Below, in pieces: positions 1 to 13,110 of a stretch of DNA of 64,000 bases (position 1 is the stretch's first letter; each line of letters begins with the position of its first letter). The stretch is from Heliopora coerulea (lineage: Eukaryota > Cnidaria > Anthozoa > Scleralcyonacea > Helioporidae), in the NCBI GenBank assembly GCA_030142905.1, contig JASJOG010000196.1, positions 372,001 through 436,000 of the forward strand, read 5' to 3'. The notes below the pieces were generated by a model. It had not been told where the DNA came from and ran no database searches. It worked only from the letters and a program-made list of their open reading frames with translations. The position numbers and the translations under genes are program-made.

Positions 1-110
1 CTCTATCCTCAGAAAACCGATGGTGCTCGGTAATCGTTTTTCTGAGGATAGAGCTTGACGAACGTTCATCTATCATCTCACGGTTTCTGATATTTGGTAA
101 ATCGTCCTTC
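1..110. repeat. Hairpin plus tail of a tRNA-SINE-like repeat
   Basis: The first 16 bases are the exact reverse complement of about positions 38-53, giving a 16-bp stem with a 21-base loop. The bases that follow (GCTTGACGAACGTTCATC) recur almost unchanged near 5160-5180 and 4930, where they lie downstream of a tRNA-like module. This is therefore probably the tail end of a dispersed SINE or foldback copy cut by the window edge. Confidence 0.55.
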
Positions 111-3100
111 TGATTAGGGTTATGAATGTCAGGTATTAATGTAATGTATGTATGAGGTGCCATTTATGGCAGGCGATATGTGAACGTTTCTCAAGCTAAA
201 TTCGTGGGAAAATATTTCTAAGCCCCAAACAATATGCCATATTCTCGAACTATGACAATGGTTAAAGTTTCTCGCTGTTCTTCAGTAAGTTACGGGTTCA
301 ATATACGCGTTTGGGGCTCGTAAATATTTTTCTGAGGATCTGAGCTATTCGAACGTTCGTGAATGGTGGGTTTGTTGTAATCTCAAGTAAGATGTGGGCC
401 AAAATGTCTGGTAGTCCGATCAAAGTACAAATATCAGTGCCCACACAACACACGAACTAGAGTCAGCAAACATTAACCCAAAGGAACATAATATTTAGCG
501 TTTCGATGCTTACACTCGAAACGTCCTCAGAGATATTCTTTGCTGTATTCGTAAAATCTAAATATACATGCTGGCAAAGAGAACCGTATTTATACTTTAA
601 GATGTTTTGTATATTCGCTATCAGAAATCGAGTTTACATACAGAGCACCTCCGAATCACGCAAGACGTTTTAGGGGTTAATGTAGGATGCGAACCTGGAA
701 TTACAGATCGTGCTTCTTCACTAGGTTGTTTTGGGGTTTTTTTTTATATTTTCGGCAGGCACGAACTCCCAAGTCTGCTGGGCGAAAACGTTACTGTCTT
801 TTGCCGTGTTGATGCATTCCTCGTATTTCGAAAGAGTCATTTGCCTTTGATAATCAGATTTTATGCTTTTAAAATCCCGAAAGAAGCTCTGGATTGTTTG
901 TGGAAACGTTTCCTGAACAACTTGAGGCGTGTCGTGTTCCACGCACTTCAATTATAACGCAATATATCACGATGTATAGTTTCAGATATTTTAGACTCTT
1001 CCTCCAAGTAACAGGAACAGAAAATACGAAATTCAACTCGAAAAACCGATGTGACTTGAGCGGGTTTCCAACTCTACGTAGACCTGAAGGGGCACTCTAG
1101 ACGAGGGCCCCACGCACTATGTTACCCCTTCCGCCAGTCGTAATCTGGCGTTAGAAACATAAAAAGAAAGTGTTATGGTTGTTTAACACTAGAGAGTTTG
1201 AAGGAAAAATTTGTTGACTGCTGTACTGTGCTATCAATAGAGCAAGGAAGTCAATTTGGGAGAGGATTAAACTCCTACGTTGCTACGAGTGGACCTTTTT
1301 GTGTACGATTTTCTTTCTTTGTTCTCTCCTGTTTTTTCCTTCGCTCTTTTATTTGTTCTGTTGCTGTAGTTTGTTGTTGCGCGACAACCGTCGCCAGGAA
1401 AAGGTTATCTCGAAGTTGTGAGTTCAAGCACCACATGGACCAACAAGTGCTTTGCTTGACTTCCCGCGATAGAACATAAGCACAGGATTTTCACCTGTCG
1501 AATATCCTCGAGTAATTTCACCAAATAATCAGTGGAATTCTTCAAAAGGCTAAAACTCGCTTTTCTATAATGTTCACTAGGTTTCCCTAGCCTTGCATTA
1601 TCAGCGTTTATGTTCGGTATGTAAAAATAACATTGCATGCCGACGTGCATTCATCTTCAACCTCGTTATTGAGGAATTGTTATGATTAATATCTTCAGAC
1701 TCAATACACTTTTTCTAAATCCTTCAAACTTAACTCTAACATTAAAACGTTTAGATTTTCAAGGTCAAACATAAAAAAAGCCACTGACCGTATGTAACTT
1801 TAAAATTTGGTCTTACCAATCCTCTCATTCCCTGTGGTCCATTTGCCGAACTTTGCGTTAACTCTCAGGAAGTTTACACCGGTCCAAAACGTGAAAAAGC
1901 CGGCACAGTGGCCCACTGGCCGGCTTTTAGCTGCATCATTAGTTACTGGCGAACTTCCGCGAAGCCAATACAAAGAAGATTCACTGTTTAATTATAACTT
2001 AGGATTTTCATTTTCTTAACGTCGGCTAGAGTCGTATAGAATATTTGGTCTACGGGATCGTAATTTTTGACACCTAGTACAACATATGAATAAGTGTGCT
2101 GTGACAGAAATCCCAGAAGCAATATTTGATTAAGAACCTTAAGATTTGATCTTTATCTTGCAGTATTTTCTTCATCGCGATTACGTTGACAAATCTTCAG
2201 AGGCAGATGTGCTTATGTTTAATCAAAGATTGCATTATATTGATGTTTTGATGGTTAGTTGTTCAGTGTTTTTACATGGAAATCTTGGGTATCTGATCTC
2301 GCTATCATGTTTCGTGCACAACAGTCTACATTAATATACAAAACTTAAAGATCATCTTTATGTACTCTAAATTCATTGGAAATCGTATTTATATACGATA
2401 TTCCCACTTCATGATCTCCGCTTGAGAATTTACACATAATAAACATGAGATCTAAAACTGATTCCCAGATTGAATCTTAGTCCTAAAGCTCATCTTTGCT
2501 TCATACCTAACCCCAATGGGGGACATGTAATACATTAAGCTATTTATTCCAACAGTTCCGCTAGTCTTCATTTATAAGTCTATTAGACTTCCGTATTTTG
2601 ATTAAACTACCTTAGCATGCGAGAAATCAGAACCACACATATCAGACTGATAGACGGCGGACACTACAAAATAAAGTTGGTTGAATCAGTAATTGAGAAT
2701 AAAAAAAAAACCGAAAAACGCCATCTTGTTAGCTTGATATTCAAATTAGAAACAAGACTAGAAAGTTCCAAAGATGTGGCGATATTTCGACTCTGTTTCA
2801 AAGTCATCGTCAAACCAAATGACGGAGTAATTAATGATTTAAATAAATTTGATAATAAAAATATGAGAGCTCTTATGAAATCAGAACATCAAAAAATCTT
2901 AAAAAAATTAAACCAGCTATCACTAGCGAGAAGATTCAACCATTAAAAACCTTTATTAAACAGTTTTTATACATGTGTTCAACAAACAATAGCGCAATAG
3001 ATCTGTTCAAATTTCAAATAATCCTCATCATCATCTCCGCAGAAATGACCACAACTTTGTGCAAAGTAAATCCAACAGTGAATTTTTTAAGAATTATCAC

Positions 3101-4925
3101 TTGCTCTAGGGTTGTATAATGGAATAATTTACCATTAGTTCTTGAATTAGAAAAAACTTGCTCTTAAGGAACTAATGGTTGTACTGAGAGATATTTACAT
3201 TTAATTATAGTAATTACTAATACCAGGATTACTTCATTAATCTCGTAAAACCCGGTCTTCATATAGCGTTGTCACACTCTCACAGACAGGTGACCGAGCC
3301 AGTCAAGGACTATGTTCTCCAATATATGGAAATACCATGTCGAAAATATTGGCCGGATATAGTCGGAAAAGTTGAACTGAGTTCAACTTTAAACCCGGAG
3401 TCCATATAATGGCGATGGCCTTTCCGAGCGGAAGCTAATTCTCCAGACAAAAATCATTGCCCAGCAGATACCTTTAAGGACACCCATAGAAACACAAATT
3501 TTATGAAGACAATATGGAAATTTTATTTCTGATGTTTCGTTACTACGCAAGCAACATCATCGAGCTGAGTGACCGTGTAATTTTAACCGCTCTGGTGATG
3601 TTGCTTGTGAAGGGCGAAACATTAGAACAAACTTTTCCATTATGTCTTTATCAAATTCGCGTTTCTGTCGGGCTCGTGAAAATAATCTGCTGGGCTATAA
3701 CTTTGATCACGAGAATTGGTTTCGATATGGTCGAAACAATCGCTGATGGCATGCTGGCTGTGCATGAGTAATAGAATATGGAAACTAAGCTTAAAATTTA
3801 AGGGTTTATTATCAGTTCTGAGACTGCTATGTCGCTAGTTGTAGATGCGGCTCTATGAGGAAGCGGGACCCATGTGTGTTTTCCAGGACTGCTATGTTAA
3901 GATATGTTCAAGTAAACTATCTCTAAAACAGAGAACAGTTACGGCTTTAAGCACAACACTTTCCAAACTCAAATTACAAGTGGTAGAAACCTGCAATGTC
4001 AAACCCTTAAAGTTAGCACGCTATGGGCCTCAAAGTTACAGAAGACTCTATAAATTGAAAAATCATACCTTTTCCTTTTGCGTATAAGAAACTCTTCTCA
4101 GCTGGCTGACTTATCAAGAGTCACTGGAGAGAAACTGTAAATTACGTTTCTTTGGAGAACTTTACTTTGACAAGCTTAGCGAAAGACAAGCACTTCTGTA
4201 CTTCAAAACATACGAATATATTATTATTTTACCAACTTATCGAAAGGCATATTCCAGTCCCTTTTTGTTCGCAGATTAACATACACTGTCTACCCTGGAA
4301 ACGGCATCATTTGTTTGTGTTCCTCGTTGGCTCTGCCAAAAAACTTATAACATTTTTTGCTTTAATTATCATTTTAAGAGACACCAACCATTGTGGTTTA
4401 TTTACGTCCTGGTAAAATATTGAAAAAAGCCCTTGACATATGTGATACACGTGATGTTATCGGTCGTTAACATAAACAATGATTCGATTATGATCAAATA
4501 GCCTAAATCACCGCATTAATATTGAGTTCACGCGAATACGTTTCGGTTTAAAATCGTGTCGAATTGACGCGATTACACCTGCCACTTTCGTTACAGCACT
4601 AGTTTGTCGTGACAACACCGACTTATCGAAAGCGCGTCGATTCACAAACACTATCAGAGTGGATCGTCTTAGGAACACTCCGGTTTCGAATTTGATGTAA
4701 AACACTTGAAAAAAAAGTCATCAAACCGAAGGTCATCTACCAATGGCAAGTTTCTTTCTTGTGATCTGACATATGAAAGATTTGTGCGGTCGTGAGATGG
4801 ATTTTTGTCTAAGGTGACTTGACTGCTTCCCGAGACTTTGTGATCAGCCAAGCTAGGTCCTTCACAAAGAACTTCCTCAAGGTCCTCCATCAGTGTTTCC
4901 CAGCCGAAAGGCAATAGCATTAGCT
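111..4925. other. Gene-free AT-rich stretch
   Basis: I see no coding exon with splice-site, codon or homology support. Open frames such as 607-957 and 2617-2946 are short, AT-driven and match no family I know. Another fragment of the repeat tail lies near 330-355. Confidence 0.5.
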
Positions 4926-5235
4926 TACGTTCATCTATCATTTCAAGGTATCTCCAGGCTCCCATATTTCTAACATATATCTCAGTAATATCATTATTAA
5001 CATATAGTGGCCTCCGCTTAGGTTGCACATATGTCGAAATTACACCTTAGCTCACCACTTAAGTCTTGGCAACTCAACGGTTAGAGCGTCTCACTGGTCA
5101 TGAGAAGGTTGAGGGTTTGATCCCCGTCTGGGACTTAGAAATAATTTTTCTAAGGATCGAGCTTGACGACCGTTCATCTATCATTTTAAGAGATCTCCAA
5201 GCTCCTATATTTCTAAAATATATCTCAGCATTAAC
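4926..5235 (+). repeat. tRNA-like SINE copy with flanking tail repeats
   Basis: Positions about 5065-5140 look like a tRNA-derived Pol III head. An A-box-like stretch (GCAACTCAACGGTTAGAG) is followed by a B-box-like stretch (GGGTTTGATCCC). The tail GAGCTTGACGACCGTTCATC follows. A similar tail-like segment occurs upstream at about 4928-4995, so two near-copies of the tail flank the head. It resembles the elements at 14.3 kb and 63.6 kb. Confidence 0.6.
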
Positions 5236-6900
5236 TTGGTTCGGCACGTATTTTAAAAAAACTCTTGCTCGGAAGATGTCTCAGTATTTTGAATTTTAAT
5301 TTTGTGTGTGTGTGTGTGTGATACATAAGATGCGTGAGATTTCCTTAGTTAAAGTGGTTACGAATTAAATAACACCGTTATTGCTCTAAGAGGTGATCAG
5401 AGCGAGGATCCATGCCGGATTTCCTAGCTGACTGAATAAGTTGGGTGATTACGGTAGCGAGGTGACAAACCACAACCACTTATCTATTTACACGGCTGTC
5501 CGGTGCCAATCAGGTAGACTAACAGACCTTCGAAACTCCTCTGGTTTGAAGGTAATGAACCGGCAACATAGAGAGAAAAACAGAAATACCAACATTTTGA
5601 GCTAAAAGCATTGAGGGAAAAATTTCTCTCATTGTGGCAGTTTTACTGTCTGAAGAACTGCCAACGCGGCCTCATTTTTTTTGTTGTATTCGGAAATTCC
5701 TGCCGGATGAGGTGATTTTTAATTTACTTCAAACAACTAGGACAACAAAGGAACCTTTTTGCCAAAGTTATCCAAGTTCACAGCCCTTGGGGCAGCCGCA
5801 TAGGGGGATCGATCCACAGAAAACTTTCTTTGGCCCCGTTCACTCGTATCCGGCGAATACGGGCACCGAAAACGGAACTTTTCAAAAACGCTTCTCAGCT
5901 TGGAAATTATTGAAAACGCTGTTTTCCTACGATTGTGTGCATGGATCATGGTATGTTATCCCGGACGAGATTTAAAATGGCGGACTTTAGTTCTACCTTT
6001 ATGTCGCTTTTGTTTGGGCTTATTTCTAGCCTGATAGGCTGTCTTGAGATCAATCTAGCTTTGCTGAATGTTCAAGCTCACTACGTGAGAAAGAGCCTTA
6101 TACTCCTGATTTCGAAGGCATAGCTGAAGTCGCACATGAGTTACAGTAATGTTCACCTTATGAGGACGCCACGGGAGGAATGGGGAGGACTTGTGATACG
6201 TTTACTTAACATCTCAACTGATAGGGAGGCGATGGAAAGGACTGGGGAGGACTAGATGTAAGTTCTCCTATTCTCTGTCACCATGCCAAGGTCCCACGGC
6301 TATAATATACATCACATCGTTACTAAAAGTAATGTCATTGATATTCACCAGTAAACCAGTACGTCGTTGTAATTTTTGTTCACCCTGTGTCAACAGCTCA
6401 TTGGTTAGGGCGTCACACATGGTATCAGGAAGTTTGGAGTTAGGGAAAAATTGCTCAAGGATTTTAGGTCAACGAACGTTCACTTATCGGCTGTCATAAC
6501 ACCAAGCGCCCACATACATCACGTCGATTCTTAAAATAATGTCTTACAGAGGCTGTGCGTAGACAGCGAATGTGTATAGCAGTCGAATGTGAAAAGAGTT
6601 GCAATCTTCGCTCTCTGTCTGGTTGTCAGTAACTCAGTGGTTTGTTCACCTTCTTGATGATCAAAAGTTCTCGTCGGGGACTCAAAATCATTTTCAGATC
6701 TGAATCAGAGGAACATTTGCGATTGTCCGTTGTGTTACCAATGTCGCACATAGCGTAATATAAGTCACATCAAAGAAATCTTTGTTACACACCCTTCTTA
6801 TGCATTATTCACTGATAAGAGATGTGATACTTGAGCGATTGTTCTCCACCATTGTTTGATGAGTGCCAATCCTTTCTCTATCATCACAATAATGAAGGAT
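5236..6900. other. No gene seen; (TG)n microsatellite
   Basis: It contains a short TG dinucleotide run at about 5303-5320 and a degraded tRNA-like A-box near 6393-6410. No splice-supported coding sequence was found. Confidence 0.45.
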
Positions 6901-6904
6901 AGGA

Positions 6905-7395
6905 CGTGGGTTACTCTCAAGCTCGATCTTATAGCTCGGTTGAATATCAGTTTGTGGATCTGTCTGAACCTTGACATCAAAAAAACGGATTGCTGTATCG
7001 ACAGTTCAGAACGAAGTGGAAGATGTTCGAAGAAAGTACTCTGCTTAAAAACAAGAATACAATGTACTGAAGTTTCGAGCGAGATCGAGCGCCTTTGCTC
7101 GAAACCTTAGTACTTTGCTCTCTCATTTTTCAGGCTTATAATCTAAAGTTCGCGAGTTGTGCTCTCAACTTTGGTTTTATAGCTCAGTTGGGAGAACATC
7201 AGAACTGTAAACCAAAAATTCACCGTCTTTTTCTTATCTCCTATGTGTTAAATGTTGTTGTTTTCAGTCAACTTTGGTCTCATGGTCTGATACGCAGGAT
7301 ATCAGACTTGGGAAGCAAAGAACGTGGGTTGCTCTTAACCTTGGACTGGTGGCTCAGTTGGAAGAACATCACGTTAGCAAAACAAGTACAGTTCA
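6905..7395 (+). repeat. Degenerate cluster of tRNA-like units
   Basis: A motif close to TTATAGCTCAGTTGGGAGAA recurs near 6930, 7175 and 7345, in places alternating with GTGGGTTGCTCT-like stretches. Together they read as decayed A-box and B-box pairs. This looks like an old version of the tRNA-head tandem arrays seen elsewhere in the window. A short inverted pair (GTACTGAAG-type ends) lies at about 7063-7113. Confidence 0.4.
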
Positions 7396-7435
7396 TGCCA
7401 AGACAGGAGTCTTGAAAGAAGAGTCATCCTGAAAA

Positions 7436-7878
7436 CTCGAGATTCGAGTTATAAATCAAGAGACAATTTTCAACAGTTATATTTTGAGTTTATTTCAAAA
7501 TCATCATCAGTCTGAATGTTTACAATTATTTTGCAATGATTTTGAAATAAATTCGAAATATCACTGTTAATTAAAATTGCGTCACTTGATTTATAACTCG
7601 AATTTTGAGTTTTCAAGATGGCTTTCCATTCTTCATTCCTGTTTTGACATGAACTGTACATGTGTTTTATTTCAAAGTCATGGCAAATTTATTGTAAACT
7701 CTCAGACTGATGATGATGTTGAAATAAACTCGAAATATCATTATTTAAAATTGTTTCCCTTAGTTTATTACTCGAATCTTGACTTTTCAAGATGACTATC
7801 CTTTTCGAAATTTTTGTTCTATACTTTCTAAAGTTGTCGGCTGGTCATGGTTTTCAGAATCTTGACAAAGCAATATTT
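7436..7878 (+). repeat. Foldback element, leader family copy C
   Basis: Segments at 7436-7520 (inverted), 7540-7630 and 7690-7800 are related copies of one unit. The plus-strand unit has CTGATGA at 7707-7713 and GAAA at 7732-7735, a hammerhead-like arrangement with a poor middle helix. The inverted copy has CTGATGA at 7504-7510. Each plus unit ends TTTTCAAG-ATG. The ATG at 7792 opens a 29-codon frame beginning MTILFEIFVLYFLKLSAG, which looks like a secretory leader with an S-A-G cleavage context. The ATG at 7618 is followed by a short broken frame. Confidence 0.5.
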
Positions 7879-7879
7879 T

Positions 7880-8590
7880 GAGATCGTCTAATGTTAACCT
7901 AATTATCTCGTAAAGTTTGGTTTACTACACGAAATATTTATTTCGAGACTTGATGTTAAATATCTGGGGAATAATTTTACCACAGATTCACCATGATTTT
8001 GTCCACCGTTCATATTAACTATCATAAAATTAACAGCTGTTATTAAAGTAAAGAAAATTTTAGAAAATAATTCAGTTAATGTTTGGGTCTCATTTGAACG
8101 TGGGAATACTGGCTGTTATAACTTACTGCCAGAACTTTTCTTCGTTGGTTATAGGGCTCGCAAGGTTCCGGAAGACTCTCGGGACTACGAGTAACCACGC
8201 TAGTTTACGGACCAACCAGAAGACCGTGGCGTCATAATTGCCAATGGGGTGGAGATACTATTTTTTAGTCAGGTAATTAATCTTAAACTTTCTGAAAAAA
8301 AACAAACAAAAACAAAACACACCGTTATTTCAGATTTTTCTGGGATATTGCAATTATCAGCGAGGCATACGCGCAAATCTTATGAAGGGAAATGGTTTTT
8401 GTTCTCAGAGAATACCAACGAGTTTTTTTAGCGATAAAAATTCTTACGGTTACTGACATTTAATTTGTGCAGCCGTGGTAATTTCACCTGCCCGGGTTAT
8501 CAAAATTATATCGTTTTTGGAATGGAAAATCAATTGTTTTTTCATTAGTGTGGCGATCTGCAACGCATGAATGTAAGAGTAGACACGTTC
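7880..8590. other. No gene seen
   Basis: AT-rich sequence with no splice-supported exon or recognisable repeat. Confidence 0.4.
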
Positions 8591-9420
8591 AACCCTTATA
8601 TCACTTGTGTAAAACAAGCAGAAACAAAGCACAAAGTGGGTTTAAGTCTGACTCGAAAATGAAAGTTAATTACAAACGCAATCAAGTTATACGATGTTTG
8701 TCCCATGTGTGGAAATTAAGAACAAACACAAGCATTTACATTTTAAAGAACAGTGTCCGATATATCGGGCTGGAAGAACAAAAGAACGAAATCAGAAAAC
8801 AAAGCACCAACAAAAAGAGAATAATGAAGAAAAAAAATCACGCGTTAAAGGGTTATTAAATTGGGAGCTGACTTTGGATAACTTTTATAGTTATTTCAGG
8901 TACCCAGTACGCTACTATATTTACTTTTATATTAAGTAGTAATACATTTACAACGAATTCAAATAAAGTCTGATTGATTAATTGGTTAATTAAGCAAAAA
9001 TTTATGACACAAATTGTCTGATTCGTATCCACATCATATGCATTGAGTATCGAGCTCCGACCCCAAACTGTGTCGAGTCTGATTTAGATGTGTACATCAA
9101 GTACAAATCTAGGCATCAAGAGTGTGAACTGTGACTTACAAGTGTAAATCAAATTCAAATATCACCAGAAGTATACTAAGCTTGACTGGTGCGTAAATGA
9201 AGTTTGTAAACACAAGCACAAACCGTGTGAAGCCTGATTCGTGTGTGTAAATTCAGTTCACGCAAAACGTGTGTGGAGTGAGAAGCCAGGCTCATTTGTA
9301 CAATCAAGTTCAAACGCAAGGAAAAAGTGAGGGAGGTTTGAGTCACACGATGGAAAAACGTGAGGATAAAATACTTGAAGAAGCACTGTTTAAGAAAAAC
9401 GAGCTATTTTACTGGGTGTA
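8591..9420. repeat. Degenerate minisatellite-like region
   Basis: Loose repeats with a spacing of roughly 60-70 bases contain variants of CAAGTTCAAACGCAAG, GTGTGAAGCCTGATTCG and GTGTAAATCAAGTTC. The units are too diverged for an exact period by eye. A frame at 8548-8859 falls inside it and looks like a by-product. Confidence 0.35.
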
Positions 9421-9719
9421 AAACTACGAACATAAGCGTATAGGATCGATTTGAACTAGGGGGACTGAAGCCTGTTGCCCTAAAATTTTCTGCGTCGCCC
9501 GAATTTTTAAAATAAACCAACCACTAAGCCATACTTTCAACAAAACTGCGCTTATTATGTATCTTACGCAATACTAAAGACATCGAAATGGGTACAAACA
9601 AAACAATATCAACTGACAATACGTAAAGTCTAAAAGTGCTGAGCTTTTCCTCTCAGATCCCGGGTTATGAGGAGATAAAGATTTCTCTGCCCGAAAAATG
9701 TGACAATGCCCGAATCTGA

Positions 9720-9738
9720 GGGGGGGGGGGGGGGGGGG
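9720..9738. repeat. Poly-G tract
   Basis: An uninterrupted run of about 19 G residues is followed directly by CTGCAGCCCCTC. The exact length is likely to be unreliable in assembly. Confidence 0.85.
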
Positions 9739-10551
9739 CTGCAGCCCCTCAGACCCCAGGTATGCACGCCTATGACTACGAAGGTTTATTTGAAGAGATT
9801 TTTGACCAGATAAAATGCGAGTTTAGAGGTTTATGGAACGGATTAAAAACACAAATTTTTAGGAACTGAGGCCAGAACCGTTTCAAACAATACGACAATC
9901 TTTTATGTTGTTGTAATTATACTGACTTAGACAGAGCAAGTTCTCCTTGTCAGTTTTCTTAGAAACCTCAATAATCATGCCGAACAAACTTGTTTCATTG
10001 AGAGGGACATTCCATATTACGTAAAGGTTCTATATCATGGCCGCGGTCTTTTAGTGATATATTAAGCCGAGGACGAAGCCCGAAGGTTGATATATCTCTT
10101 AAACACCTCGGTCTAAGGTATATAACCGACTTATATCATCGTGGGTGAAGTTTCGAAAGAAGTATTTAACTTGCCCGACAAGCGTGTAGAAATGGCAAAA
10201 TTTCGGTAGAAAGTTCATGAATACCTTTATGAGGTTTATAGGTTAGTTATAAACCACTCGAGAACAAAAGAAACTGAGCCAACGATGATATAATATGCTG
10301 TCAAAACTGATTGAAAACTAAAAACTTATTGAAAAGCCCTTGTGCGAGAAACGTTGTAGACATCTGAGAAACAAATGTCACCAATTTAGACGTCTGCAGA
10401 GTTTTTAGTTTTAATGTAGTACAAGCAATATTGATCGCTGAATGGTCTTCAGTTTACACATGTCTGGTCCTTTAAAGACCATATCGTAGAGTTCATTCGT
10501 AATTTTTAGATTGTGAGGATACAAGTTGGGGCAAGTTTGTGGACAATGAAA

Positions 10552-10795
10552 TTTGTATGTATGTATGTATGTATGTATGTATGTATGTATGTATGGATCA
10601 ATCAAGGACTTCTTAACTATCATAACTATCATTCGGGGTATCTAACACCCTTTTATCAAGATACAAAGTCAACAGGAAGGTGTGAACTCTTATTTATATG
10701 CTAATCTTCCTTGCATCTTGATGAAGGGGTGCTAGATACCCCAAAACGTTGATAATAAAAGTTTTTTAAGAAGTCCTTATGATTGATCTATATGG
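10552..10795. repeat. (GTAT)n microsatellite and foldback element
   Basis: A GTAT tetranucleotide run at about 10,555-10,594 abuts an inverted repeat. Its arms are about 10,592-10,669 and 10,711-10,795; both carry GATCAATCA, GGACTTCTTAA, GGGGTATCTA and ATCAAGAT blocks. The loop is about 40 bases. It looks like a non-autonomous foldback element, and nothing in it codes. Confidence 0.65.
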
Positions 10796-10799
10796 ATGT

Positions 10800-13090
10800 G
10801 GACTTAATTGTGAGAGATGTTTTATGATAGATTTGTATGTATATATGCATATACATACAAAGATACAGGTTATAAGTTTAGTCACTTGGTCTCACAATGA
10901 CTGTGCCATAAATTTTGTGTTTGCAATTTATGTTTGTATATTTGCTGATATTTGCTTCGAGCCTTAATTGACGCATATTTTAAGTTTCTCAAGATGTTTA
11001 TTTTCAGTTTATGTTCGTCATACGTGACAAACGTCTTCACAAAACCTTTATAAAAAAGGGCACAAATACTTAGATATTAAATTAACTTATCCAAACAAGG
11101 GTACCACGAAGTAGAAATCTTCCGTTACTTTTTTCCCGCTGTTTTATGAGCCAGGCATGAACCAGCTGGTCTCTGACGTAACAAGGCTTGGTTAGAACCA
11201 ATCGGTTTTCCTTTCTCATGTGCCACGCTTGTTAATTTCTGACTCAAATAACGAGAGAGAGAGAGAAAGTCGTTTAGTCCCGAAAGAGCTGCGTCTTGAA
11301 CGATTTACAGATCAACGCCGAAGAAAATATTGAATTTTTCTCCAGCCGAGAGGTAAGCTGATACATATAACTAGTATGCTTTGAATATAACCTAGTAGTT
11401 CTGCTGACTACTCCTTGCTGGCAATGAATTAACTCACAGCAGCAACTCCAGCCACTTAATGGACTTCAAGGTCCAGCTCGAGACGTTGTAGCTTTTGGTG
11501 GCTGAACTTTTGTTGGCTTTCTCCGTTTGTTCTAAGGCAACTGGCTACAAAGGTAAGCCTAAGTTTCAAATCCTAAGCCCGTAATATATGGCTAAAAAGC
11601 AGTGGAGGTCAGATTTAGCAAATTTATTTTCCTTGAAGGAAATTTTAAAATAATCGGACCAAACAAAACTGTCCTCACTTTGTTGGTCAGCGAAATATTT
11701 CCACGTCTTGTTGAACATTAAAATACTTTAAAATCGTTAATATGTACTTATCCTTCTTATTCTTGTTACGATTGTCAAGAACGTCCTAAAATTAGGCTTC
11801 TCCAATTGCGACAGTATTTTTTACAGCTCACTTGGCGACGTATTTTTCGCCATTGTAATCTTGAGCTCGTCTTCGCTTTCTATGAAATCACTCCTAAGAT
11901 AATCAGATCGGACTATAAGTGCTAAGTAAGTTTTAAATGATCAACAGTAACCTTTCATCTTTTACTGAAACAAATTTCTCGTCATGACGTAGCTATTTAA
12001 CTTGTTTCTGTCTGGATAGGTTATCCATTATTATAAGAGTATTTATTGTCTCCATTAGCTAAAAATTGGGAAAAAACCCCAAGCTTTCGGACTATAGTTC
12101 TATCCTTAGGTTTTAAATGACCATGACAATTTTTATATTCGTGGAGACTATTTCAAATGCAACAAATACCTACCGAAGTTATTCTTTATTTCACTCTGGC
12201 TAACTTCAGAGGCCTTTGCTCAGCAAAGGGAGTCTGAGTGTAGTTAATGTTTGATATTTTGTACCATGGCTTCAACGTGGATAAAGATTTGTGCGGAGAA
12301 AAAAACTGAATAATGGGTTGGCAGTGCTTAATTGAAATTCAGCTATAATGCAATATCATCTTGGGCAGCTGCATCAAAGGGCATCAGCTCAATGACAGTT
12401 ACAAAATTATTGGTCATTTTGATTTTTTCATTTATTCTACTTTATATTTGTGGAAACTTACTAAAAGCCTAACGAAAATACAGCAATCTTATTGGCTATG
12501 TTAGCAGACATCTTACAACCTACAAATATTGAATTTAATCACGCGTCTGCCCTATCATATGAAACGCAATAAAGTTTATTGAATTTCTTAAAATATCATT
12601 TGACGAAGACGAAAGATGAACTCGTGACATTTTTTTACTAACGAAATAATATTTATAGTGAAAGCCGTTTTACAAATGTTGCGTGTTTTGCACAGAGAAC
12701 GTAATAAACCGACAAAAACTTATTAATATTTTTTCTAACTCAAAAAAAAAAGTCCAATATTTTATATTGACGCATGTATGATTATTTTAACAGTAGCATT
12801 TTTGCACATGCGGGTGGGTTATGCGAGGTTTGCAATCATGTGTCAGTAAGTACAAATTGTTATTTTTCCCAATAGCTTCTTGAAACTTCATATTTTTGAA
12901 AACAAAACAACGACCTAGATAATCGTCAAAATATGTCAATTTTCCCCCCACAGAAACTGTCAACCTAAATGATGGAATTTTGGTTTGACGAATTTGGTAA
13001 ATTGTCGCAAGAATTTCTTCCCCTCTGACTTTCCCTTTCTGTCTCATCGCTCTCTTGGTCTTTTCTAATTCTCTTCATCTCCAAATCTTT
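10800..13090 (+). other. Upstream region of the GPCR gene
   Basis: No coding exon was identified. Two good 5' splice donors, at about 11,353 (GAG|GTAAGC) and 11,553 (AAG|GTAAGC), are preceded by GC-richer sequence. They could end untranslated first exons of the receptor gene at 13.1 kb, whose own exon is preceded by a clear acceptor. The assignment is inference. Confidence 0.3.
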
Positions 13091-13110
13091 CAGGAAAGTT
13101 CCGTTCTAGC

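Noticed and set aside
2617..2946. 109-codon Lys-rich frame as a gene
   Set aside because: Composition is AT-driven, with no recognisable motif, splice context or neighbouring exon.
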